10,968 nucleotides of DNA from Anaerolineae bacterium (GTDB lineage Bacteria; Chloroflexota; Anaerolineae; B4-G1). The position numbers were made by a program, and so were the translations under genes. Shown one piece after another: positions 6,192 through 10,896 of the stretch (position 1 is its first letter; every line of letters begins with the position of its first letter). The notes below the pieces were generated by a model. The model made no database searches. It was not told where the DNA came from and saw only the letters and a program-made list of their open reading frames with translations. The stretch is taken from positions 1-10,968 of the forward strand of contig JADHWW010000169.1 in assembly GCA_016783285.1 (NCBI GenBank), given 5' to 3'.

Positions 6192-6200
6192 CCCGGCGGA

Positions 6201-6228
6201 TTGACACCTCCGGAGTATTGGCTATAAT
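6201..6228 (+). promoter_or_regulatory. Predicted strong promoter for the HicB-like gene
   Basis: Perfect TTGACA (6201-6206) and perfect TATAAT (6223-6228) are separated by 16 bp. It is divergent from the lipM promoter, the two -35 boxes lying 9 bp apart. A second TTGACA follows at 6231-6236 without a matching -10. Confidence 0.72.
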
Positions 6229-6265
6229 TGTTGACACGTAAGCAAGCAGATGTGAGGTGATGCAA

Positions 6266-6595
6266 ATGAAGCCCCTGTTGACGGCTGAGATTAGCCGCGA
6301 CGAGGTCGGTATAACCCTATACTGTCCGGAACTAGACATCCACACCTCGGGCCAGACTGAGGCCGAGGCTCGTGGCAAGTTCATTGATACCATCTTTGAG
6401 TACTGGCATTTCCTTATGGCCCATGACGAGTTCAATCAGGAAACGCCGTACAGAGAGCATCTGGCCCTGCTCACAGAAAAGGTCATTCCCTCCTTGACTC
6501 AGGCTTCCTTGCACAGCCCGCACCGACCGCCCACGTTTCTCGACCGCATTACCGTACCCAAAAACCAGCTTATGCCGCCAGCCATGCGCCGCTAG
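6266..6595 (+). CDS. Stand-alone HicB-like / DUF1902-like small protein
   Basis: The first ~55 residues (MKPLLTAEISRDEVGITLYC, then PELDIHTSGQTEAEARGKFIDTI) fit the partial RNase-H-like fold of HicB-type antitoxins: a strand, an acidic turn, a strand, and a helix beginning after a SGQTEAEA-like turn. The last ~45 residues are Pro/His-rich with no domain I recognise; there is no obvious DNA-binding ribbon-helix-helix tail. I choose ATG 6266 because GAGGTG at 6254-6259 is well placed; GTG 6257 and ATG 6260 are in-frame alternatives overlapping that site. HicB normally pairs with the dsRBD toxin HicA, but no HicA-like gene is adjacent, so it may be an orphan regulator. Confidence 0.7.
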   Translation: MKPLLTAEISRDEVGITLYCPELDIHTSGQTEAEARGKFIDTIFEYWHFLMAHDEFNQETPYREHLALLTEKVIPSLTQASLHSPHRPPTFLDRITVPKNQLMPPAMRR

Positions 6596-6622
6596 TGCTC
6601 CCTCGGTCCAACGCCCCCGACG

Positions 6623-6982
6623 ATGACTACCGGCTTCTTTGAGCGCGTCTACCGATTGGTGCGGCAGACGCCGCCGGGCAAGGTCACCTCCTACGGAGCC
6701 ATCGCCCGCATGTTGGGCCATCCCCGCGCCGCCCGCACCGTCGGCTGGGCGTTGCATAGCCTGCCGGAGGGCTCTGACGTCCCCTGGCAGCGCGTCATCA
6801 ACAGCCAGGGCCGCATCCCCACCAGTTGTCGGGAGCACAGCGCCGATCTCCAGCGGGCGCTGCTGGAAGCCGAGGGCATCAAGTTCGACGAATACGGGTA
6901 CGTGGACTGGGCCCGTTTTGGCTGGGCGGGGCTCTCGTGGCCGGAGGTGGAGGAATTGATGCGTGTGGCTGCGATAGAGTGA
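6623..6982 (+). CDS. Alkyltransferase-like protein (ATL, MGMT family lacking the acceptor cysteine)
   Basis: The 119-residue product aligns with the C-terminal DNA-binding domain of O6-alkylguanine-DNA alkyltransferase: VYRLVRQTPPGKVTSYGAIA, then ARTVGWALHSLP. At the active site, where MGMT has PCHRV, this protein has PWQRV (residues 54-58), the tryptophan substitution characteristic of ATL proteins. ATLs bind O6-alkylguanine, flip and bend the DNA without repairing it, and hand the lesion to nucleotide excision repair. INSQGRIP downstream matches the family. The start ATG 6623 is 27 bp after the HicB-like stop and lacks a clear ribosome site, so it may be co-transcribed from the promoter at 6201. 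Confidence 0.9.
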   Translation: MTTGFFERVYRLVRQTPPGKVTSYGAIARMLGHPRAARTVGWALHSLPEGSDVPWQRVINSQGRIPTSCREHSADLQRALLEAEGIKFDEYGYVDWARFGWAGLSWPEVEELMRVAAIE

Positions 6983-7026
6983 CCTCTGACCTTATTTGCC
7001 CCGTTCGTTGTGAGACGCGTATGGGC

Positions 7027-7055
7027 TTGACACCCCTTGCGTTTATCGCTATACT
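7027..7055 (+). promoter_or_regulatory. Predicted strong promoter for the coiled-coil protein gene
   Basis: Perfect TTGACA (7027-7032) and TATACT (7050-7055), 17 bp apart. The spacer and flanks resemble those at 7617 and 8485 (TTGACAYCCC at one end, CGCTATACTG at the other). The transcript would start near 7062. Confidence 0.72.
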
Positions 7056-7103
7056 GTGTGGAGATTGGTAGTGTGAAAGGCCCCTTGTTGGAGGAACAAC
7101 GAC

Positions 7104-7562
7104 ATGAGTGAAGAACAGGTACGAGAGATTCGTGCTCCTTATGTAACAACCACTGTTGATACGGCAGTCGAGGAGCATACACTCGAGCAATTCCAGGTGC
7201 AGTTCCCTCCTTATTTCGACCGCTTTCTGGATGAGCGAGACCGACGTGTCGCGAGTGAATTAGAGCGGTTGGAGGCGGCAGTTGAGCACAACGGCGCCAA
7301 GATTACCCACATGCGGTTAGAGATGGATCGCCGCTTCGCCGAGGCAAAGGAGGAGCGGGAGACACTGCGTCTGGAGATGGATCGCCGCTTCGCCGGGGCA
7401 GGGGCAGGGGCAGACCAATGCTTTACTGAGGAGGAGGATGGGTGGAAGGCGCTGCGGCTAGAGAGACGCGCTCAGTTCCATTGGATCATCGGCCTGGAAC
7501 TCCTCGCTTTGGTGGAGATGGTGATCCTCATCATCCGCGTCTTCTTCTGGGAGACGTTCTGA
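7104..7562 (+). CDS. Coiled-coil protein with C-terminal membrane anchor
   Basis: This is not a named family I can pin down. The 152-residue product has a polar N-terminus, a charged helical middle (about residues 45-125) with heptad character and two near-identical copies of RLEMDRRFA about 18 residues apart, and one hydrophobic segment near the C-terminus (WIIGLELLALVEMVILIIRVFFW, read in two parts: WIIGLELLALVEM and VILIIRVFFW). This suggests a tail-anchored membrane protein, broadly like DUF1640/CCDC90-type coiled-coil proteins. The promoter at 7027 and GGAGG at 7090-7094, nine bases before the ATG, support the start. The ribosome site lies in the loop of a small inverted repeat (TTGTT-GGAGG-AACAA). 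Confidence 0.8.
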   Translation: MSEEQVREIRAPYVTTTVDTAVEEHTLEQFQVQFPPYFDRFLDERDRRVASELERLEAAVEHNGAKITHMRLEMDRRFAEAKEERETLRLEMDRRFAGAGAGADQCFTEEEDGWKALRLERRAQFHWIIGLELLALVEMVILIIRVFFWETF

Positions 7563-7578
7563 GCCGTCCGGTGTAAAC

Positions 7579-7600
7579 GCAACGCACGAGAAAGCACCCG
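7579..7600. repeat. Degenerate partial copy of the promoter-leader repeat
   Basis: GCAACGCACGAGAAAGCACC and the next bases match the leader part of the repeat (ACAACACACGAGAAAGCCCC, near 7669) at about 19 of 22 positions. It sits just after the coiled-coil protein gene, without the hairpin's second arm. Confidence 0.5.
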
Positions 7601-7616
7601 ACCGCGGTACCTGGCC

Positions 7617-7645
7617 TTGACACCCCCCGCATTTTCCGCTATACT
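7617..7645 (+). promoter_or_regulatory. Predicted strong promoter within repeat copy 1
   Basis: Perfect TTGACA (7617-7622) and TATACT (7640-7645) with a 17-bp spacer. It is positioned to transcribe the gene pair at 7815-8488. Confidence 0.75.
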
Positions 7646-7681
7646 GAGGAGCAACCGAAAGAGATAATACAACACACGAGA

Positions 7682-7707
7682 AAGCCCCCGCCTGGGGGCG
7701 GAGGCTT
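7682..7707 (+). other. GC-rich leader hairpin in repeat copy 1
   Basis: AAGCCCCCGCC pairs with GGCGGAGGCTT (one C-A mismatch) around a TGGG tetraloop. The following bases (CCTGGTG) lack a T-run, so it is not a classical intrinsic terminator; it could be an attenuator, an mRNA stabiliser or the core of a small RNA. Confidence 0.8.
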
Positions 7708-7724
7708 CCTGGTGATGGGCCGGA

Positions 7725-7752
7725 GCCTGCCCTGAGCGAAGCCGAAGGGGAT
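7725..7752. repeat. Dispersed repeat inserted in repeat copy 1 only
   Basis: The sequence GCCTGCCCTGAGCGAAGCCG and the next bases are absent from the otherwise matching copy at 8485-8612. Read on the minus strand it gives CCCTTCGGCTTCGCTCAGGG, the same family as the element inside the GH57 gene. Confidence 0.75.
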
Positions 7753-7814
7753 GGGGCCGTGTGATCGGGTTGCTTCGCAGAGGTAGTGGTTGAGGACGAC
7801 AACGGAGAAACAGG

Positions 7815-8102
7815 GTGCGCAGATGGACGGTCAGAGACCGCGCCGGACGAGAAATTTACCTCACCGAGGAGAGATGGCAACACATTGTCTCGCGCCACCG
7901 TGCGCTGACCGGACACCTGGATGATGTGTTGAAAACGATTCGCCTGGGTCGTCGCCGGCAGGATGCATTGCAGCCATTCAAGTACTTTTATCACCGCCGC
8001 TGTGAGACGCTGCCCGGGTATTACAACAGCATCACCATCGTTGTCCTGTGTCACGAGGACAACCGGTACGTGGTGACAGCCTGGCCTGAGGTTGAGAGAT
8101 GA
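7815..8102 (+). CDS. BECR-fold (PBECR/RelE-barnase-like) nuclease-like protein, putative toxin
   Basis: The 95-residue product begins at GTG 7815, seven bases after GGAG. Its layout (WTVRDRAGREIYLTEERWQH, IVSRHRALTGHLDDVLKTI, FKYFYHRR, then strands SITIVVLCH and RYVVTAWP) resembles the small phage-type barnase-EndoU-colicin-RelE (PBECR) nuclease-like domains. Candidate active-site residues are H23, H28, H60 and R61. Such domains occur as toxins or phage effectors acting on RNA. The next gene overlaps by 4 bp (ATGA) and encodes a DUF2283-like protein, a partner I associate with such proteins, so a toxin-antitoxin operon is likely; this has not been shown here. The pair is bracketed by two directly repeated promoter-leader elements. 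Confidence 0.72.
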   Translation: MRRWTVRDRAGREIYLTEERWQHIVSRHRALTGHLDDVLKTIRLGRRRQDALQPFKYFYHRRCETLPGYYNSITIVVLCHEDNRYVVTAWPEVER

Positions 8103-8488
8103 TACCTTACGTGTATGATTATCACCAGGAGGCTGATATTCTCGAGGTGTTTTTCGCCGACGAGGAAGCGACGGCGGCGGTCCATTTGACGCCGGACATC
8201 ATCCTACACTTCCGGGTGGAGGACAGTCAGGCCACCAGCTTGATCTTTAACAACTTTTCTCACCTGACCCAGCCGGACGAGTACGGGCCGCGCGCTTTTC
8301 GCCTGGAGGTCAAGCGCTGGCCGGAATCATTGCGGGACGTGGTATGGCATATTCTGGCCCGTCCTCCCGTGAGCGAGTGGCTGGCGGTCAGTTCGTACCG
8401 CCCTCCCCGCGTGCATCGCGCCATCCCTCTGGCGGCGGTACATCCCGTGTCCATACCGGCGACATCAAAGGAGCGCGCCTGGGTTTGA
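8099..8488 (+). CDS. DUF2283-like protein, putative antitoxin partner
   Basis: The N-terminal ~55 residues (YDYHQEADILEVFFADEEAT, VHLTPDIILHFRVED, TSLIFNNFSH) fit the DUF2283 pattern of YDxEADxLyixf followed by strands ending in a GLxI/xF turn. DUF2283 is usually ~60-70 residues; here a 70-residue extension follows (ARPPVSEWLAVSSYRPPRVH region) with no domain I recognise. Translation is coupled to the upstream BECR-like gene through ATGA. Its stop codon TGA lies inside the TTGACA of the next promoter (8485-8490), so the right-hand repeat begins exactly where this gene ends. The antitoxin role is inferred from gene pairing. Confidence 0.75.
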   Translation: MIPYVYDYHQEADILEVFFADEEATAAVHLTPDIILHFRVEDSQATSLIFNNFSHLTQPDEYGPRAFRLEVKRWPESLRDVVWHILARPPVSEWLAVSSYRPPRVHRAIPLAAVHPVSIPATSKERAWV

Positions 8489-8513
8489 CATCCCCCGTGT
8501 TTTCCGCTATACT
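8485..8513 (+). promoter_or_regulatory. Predicted strong promoter within repeat copy 2
   Basis: Perfect TTGACA (8485-8490) and TATACT (8508-8513), 17 bp apart. It reads toward the insertion sequence and antisense to its transposase gene. Confidence 0.75.
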
Positions 8514-8549
8514 GAGGAGCGACCGAAAGAGATAATACAACACACGAGA

Positions 8550-8575
8550 AAGCCCCCGCCTGGGGGCGGAGGCTT
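8550..8575 (+). other. GC-rich leader hairpin in repeat copy 2
   Basis: This is identical to the hairpin at 7682-7707: an 11-bp stem with one mismatch and a TGGG loop. Promoter plus hairpin without a following gene would make a short RNA of 60-130 nt. Confidence 0.78.
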
Positions 8576-8641
8576 CCTGGTGATGGGCCGGAGGTGGGGC
8601 CGTGTCATCGGGACAGAGAATAAATCTAACTGTATCTATTC

Positions 8642-8649
8642 CAGCAAAG
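8642..8649. repeat. Left target-site duplication (CAGCAAAG)
   Basis: It is identical to 10385-10392. The element boundary can be shifted by one base at each end, but this reading gives the longest perfect duplication. Confidence 0.88.
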
Positions 8650-8660
8650 GGTAGTGTTCA
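8650..8660. repeat. Left terminal inverted repeat
   Basis: GGTAGTGTTCA, exact inverted match to 10374-10384. Confidence 0.88.
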
Positions 8661-8683
8661 CGGGACCACTTCCTGGACTCTCT

Positions 8684-10279
8684 CTAGCCAGTGGCTGATT
8701 GGACACTTTTAACCAGCGTGAAGGACTGGGAGGCAGGCGGAAAACCCAGTATCGTGTAAGGATCATCCGTGCCGAAGATCTTCTTCACGTTCACGTGCGC
8801 TGAGGCCAAGAGGGAGGTCCCCGCGCGTTTGCCAGCTCGCAAGATACGCACGTCGTAGTAGAAGGCAAACAGATCGAAGAAACGCTGGGTGGCGTCCTTG
8901 GTACCGAAGTGATCCATTTGGTTAGTGTAGCGGCGCAGGCAACGGAACACGTGTTCGGCGGCATTGGAAGTGATGGGAACTGCCCATCGTTTGATCAATG
9001 GCACCCACTTTTGTTTGGAACGTGACAGCCGCTCCAGCGTATGCTGGCTGCTCTCCAGGCAGGTGTAGAAGACCAACAAACCGACGCGATGTTTTTCCAG
9101 AAAGGCACCCATATCTCGCACGTATGGGTTCTGCACTTTGGCTGCCGCGCGAATGAGTCGATCCAGACGAATGGTGGCTGCGTTGAGGGTGGGCAACCAA
9201 AGCAATTGCATCAGCAAGTGTTGGAAACGCTGGGTTCCCTTCCAGTGGCGCTGGGCTTGGTCACGGGCAGCTAAGAGGTCTCGGCGCTCCTGTCGTTCTG
9301 CATTTGATAGAGGGCTATGGTGTTTCTTGTCAAAGGCGGCCAGAGCTTTGACCGCCCGCTCGTAAGCCCGTTTCGCCTGATGAACCTTCGCGCCGATATG
9401 AAAGCAATTGATGTGAAACCAACAGAATTGATGAACCGCTTTGGGGAGGAAGGTTTTCACCGGCTCCAGGTACCCGGCGTACATGTCGGTCAAGCAGAGC
9501 TTGATCTTTTCTTTGAAGCCAGCCTCGGCAAAGTCCTGGATCACCTTGCCGATGGCATCACTGCTTCGCTCACTGCATCGCTCCAGACGCAGGATCAACC
9601 CACTCAGGGGATCGACGATCACCACACCCAGTATCTTGCGACCCAGTTCCTTGAAAAAGACTTCGTCGATGCTGATTGCCCCCGACAAGGTGATGACCTC
9701 CCACAACCGCTCCAGTGCTGGGCGGGCGTTCGCACCTGCTTTGGCGATAATCCCTTGCACGTATCCAACCGAAACGTGCACCCCAAACCCGTACTCCAGG
9801 ACTTCGATGATGCTGCGCACCGTGCAGCGGCCCGACAACTTCAGCACCACGATCAGACGTTTCAGCGACACCGTCCACTGCTCCTGCAATCGCATCATTT
9901 CATCCTGCAAGGCAACCACCTGCGCCTGGGCTTCGAACAGGACCTTCGTCAGACGTTGAACCTCGGCTTGAGCAGTGGCGTAGGCTTGTTCCAGTTGCGC
10001 CAGTCGGTTGTGCAACTCCCGGACCTGATCCACCAACAGCTCGACCGACCGCTTACCTCGACGAACCAGCATCAGAGCCTGGACCGCCAAGCGCAACGTC
10101 GTGTAGAGCGTCGTGGGCGAAACCCCCAAGGCGTCTGCCAAGGTGCGCATTGGTTGGCCCTCGTCCCAAGAAAAGGCTCGCAAGATCGCTTTGGCTATCA
10201 TCAATAGCCAAGCAATGTCGGCTTCTGTCAGATTCTGCTCGGCTTTCAAAGTGTTTCCTATGTCGCGCATTTTGTTCAC
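8684..10279 (-). CDS. DDE-type transposase of the insertion sequence
   Basis: The product is 531 residues from GTG 10279, the start best supported by GGGAGGG five bases upstream; ATG 10270 is possible, and a TTG at 10315 lies next to the -10 box, too early for the predicted transcript. Residues ~40-70 look like a helix-turn-helix (ADALGVSPTTLYTTLRLAVQ), ~80-140 form a long Gln/Leu-rich coiled coil, and ~155-185 include a second HTH-like stretch (YGFGVHVSVGYVQGII). The catalytic core shows D205 (AISIDEVFF), D265 (LCLTDMYAGY) and E442 (TSNAAEHVFRCLRRY), a DDE triad with a large insertion before Glu. The C-terminus resembles IS66/ISL3-like enzymes loosely. The stop codon at 8684 lies 34 bp from the left end of the element. 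Confidence 0.9.
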   Translation of the reverse strand: MNKMRDIGNTLKAEQNLTEADIAWLLMIAKAILRAFSWDEGQPMRTLADALGVSPTTLYTTLRLAVQALMLVRRGKRSVELLVDQVRELHNRLAQLEQAYATAQAEVQRLTKVLFEAQAQVVALQDEMMRLQEQWTVSLKRLIVVLKLSGRCTVRSIIEVLEYGFGVHVSVGYVQGIIAKAGANARPALERLWEVITLSGAISIDEVFFKELGRKILGVVIVDPLSGLILRLERCSERSSDAIGKVIQDFAEAGFKEKIKLCLTDMYAGYLEPVKTFLPKAVHQFCWFHINCFHIGAKVHQAKRAYERAVKALAAFDKKHHSPLSNAERQERRDLLAARDQAQRHWKGTQRFQHLLMQLLWLPTLNAATIRLDRLIRAAAKVQNPYVRDMGAFLEKHRVGLLVFYTCLESSQHTLERLSRSKQKWVPLIKRWAVPITSNAAEHVFRCLRRYTNQMDHFGTKDATQRFFDLFAFYYDVRILRAGKRAGTSLLASAHVNVKKIFGTDDPYTILGFPPASQSFTLVKSVQSATG

Positions 10280-10316
10280 TGTGGCCCTCCCATCATCAGT
10301 GGATTCGGAAGGCAAC

Positions 10317-10344
10317 AGTATAACCGATTAGCAGAAAGTGTCCA
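10317..10344 (-). promoter_or_regulatory. Predicted transposase promoter
   Basis: On the minus strand TGGACA (10339-10344) and TATACT (10317-10322) are 16 bp apart. The -35 hexamer lies inside the subterminal repeat TGGACACTTT, so transposase binding there could repress its own gene. Confidence 0.6.
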
Positions 10345-10373
10345 GTGTGAAACCCTAGCTCATTTGTTCGGTT

Positions 10374-10384
10374 TGAACACTACC
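10374..10384. repeat. Right terminal inverted repeat
   Basis: TGAACACTACC, the reverse complement of the left end GGTAGTGTTCA. Confidence 0.88.
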
Positions 10385-10392
10385 CAGCAAAG
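10385..10392. repeat. Right target-site duplication (CAGCAAAG)
   Basis: It is identical to 8642-8649. Removing the element and one copy restores CTATTC-CAGCAAA-GAATAG, a small palindrome. Confidence 0.88.
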
Positions 10393-10423
10393 AATAGTTT
10401 GACGTTCGGCGGTAGTGTACATT

Positions 10424-10477
10424 CACGCCAACAGGGAACGGCTTGCCTACGAGCAGGCGGTTCTCCGTTGGCGTTTT
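10424..10477 (+). other. Long imperfect hairpin followed by a T-rich run
   Basis: ACGCCAAC-AGGGAACGGC on the left pairs with GGTTCTCCGTTGGCGT on the right with a few mismatches, and GCCT/AGGC extend it around TACGAGC. TTTTCGCTTT follows directly, so it could act as a terminator reading rightward or be part of a structured RNA. Confidence 0.55.
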
Positions 10478-10577
10478 CGCTTTGTAAGGCCCGGCGCGGC
10501 AGGGGAAGTATACGCGACGGGGGCGGTTCTGTCAAGCCGCCATTGGCCGCTGCACCGGGTCTGCGAATCGGGTGGCA

Positions 10578-10595
10578 GGCCAACCCCTGTTGGCC
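10578..10595. other. Perfect 7-bp inverted repeat
   Basis: GGCCAAC-CCCT-GTTGGCC. It could form a stem-loop or be an operator; no associated gene identifies its role. Confidence 0.6.
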
Positions 10596-10625
10596 GCTTC
10601 AGGGCCCGAGTGAAGCGACGAACTT

Positions 10626-10659
10626 GGGCAATTTCGAAACAAGTGTAACGTTTCGGCCC
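10626..10659 (+). terminator. Candidate hairpin terminator
   Basis: GGGC (10626-10629), a 5-nt bulge, CGAAAC (10635-10640), a 9-nt loop, GTTTCG (10650-10655) and GCCC (10656-10659) can pair; GTTTTCACTCTTT follows. The internal bulge and interrupted T-run make it uncertain. Confidence 0.4.
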
Positions 10660-10760
10660 GTTTTCACTCTTTATACGTAAGAGACCAGTTCTCCACGCGA
10701 GGCACATCTGGCGACGACGGCCGGCCCGTCCTGATTCTGCCGGCACGAACGACTGCTCAA

Positions 10761-10796
10761 CTTCAGTGCAATCAGTGTTTTCAGTGATTCAGTGGT
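10761..10796. repeat. Cluster of four TCAGTG motifs (loose 7-10-bp spacing)
   Basis: TTCAGTG-type motifs occur in CTTCAGTGCAATCAGTG and TTTTCAGTGATTCAGTGG. The array resembles the other short arrays in the window and lies in the spacer before the last gene. Confidence 0.7.
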
Positions 10797-10896
10797 TCAA
10801 GAAAAGGAGGTGGCCTACGAACCTGTGAGCGAACGAACCGTGGAACATTGTGCTTCGAGAGTGGCTTTAACTTGTAGAAATAAAAGGAGACCCAAA

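Larger units (their letters stand above)
7617..7769 (+). repeat. Direct repeat copy 1: promoter plus hairpin leader (left of the toxin-antitoxin-like pair)
   Basis: From the -10 region to 7724 this copy is 84/85 identical to 8506-8592; homology continues after a copy-specific insert (7725-7752) to about 7769. It contains a complete promoter, a possible transcription start near 7652, and a GC-rich hairpin at 7682-7707. Ahead of the BECR-like gene it would form an mRNA leader of about 160 nt. Confidence 0.92.
8485..8612 (+). repeat. Direct repeat copy 2: promoter plus hairpin leader (right of the pair)
   Basis: It matches copy 1 with one substitution over 85 bp and lacks the 7725-7752 insert. 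The copy ends about 37 bp before the insertion sequence. No gene follows it on the plus strand before the insertion sequence, so whatever it once drove is missing or displaced. Confidence 0.92.
8650..10384 (-). mobile_element. Complete 1735-bp insertion sequence
   Basis: The ends carry GGTAGTGTTCA as an 11-bp inverted repeat (8650-8660; complement at 10374-10384). An identical 8-bp sequence, CAGCAAAG, flanks both ends (8642-8649 and 10385-10392). A further inverted pair, TGGACACTTT, lies 40-50 bp inside each end (8700-8709 and 10335-10344). The single gene is an intact DDE-type transposase on the minus strand. The 8-bp duplication fits IS66, ISL3, IS256, ISAs1 or IS1595-type mechanisms, among others; I cannot assign the family. 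Intact gene, exact inverted repeats and perfect duplication suggest a recent insertion. Confidence 0.9.
10393..10896. other. Non-coding stretch of about 500 bp rich in inverted repeats
   Basis: I see no convincing gene here on either strand; the open frames lack family-like sequence and ribosome sites. It holds at least three inverted repeats (about 10424-10477, 10578-10595, 10626-10659), a cluster of TCAGTG motifs (about 10761-10796), and a purine-rich GGAGG at 10805-10810. Before the insertion sequence arrived it was contiguous with repeat copy 2. It may include a leader or terminators ahead of the gene at 10897. Confidence 0.6.

Noticed and set aside
7679..7715. Leader hairpin as an intrinsic terminator of the coiled-coil protein gene
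   Set aside because: It lies downstream of a new strong promoter and lacks a T-run after the stem, so a terminator role is poorly supported.
9317..10207. Plus-strand open frame of 296 codons within the insertion sequence
   Set aside because: It is antisense to the transposase with its DDE triad; the translated product is Gln/His-rich without domain features and lacks a ribosome site.
10411..10420. GGTAGTGTAC just outside the insertion sequence, resembling its terminal repeat (GGTAGTGTTC)
   Set aside because: Only the first eight bases match, no partner end or duplication is visible, and GGTAGTG also occurs at about 7067, so it may be chance.
10500..10600. Possible tRNA or other structured RNA (GGTCTGCGAATC-like stretch)
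   Set aside because: No cloverleaf with acceptor stem and T-loop consensus could be drawn.
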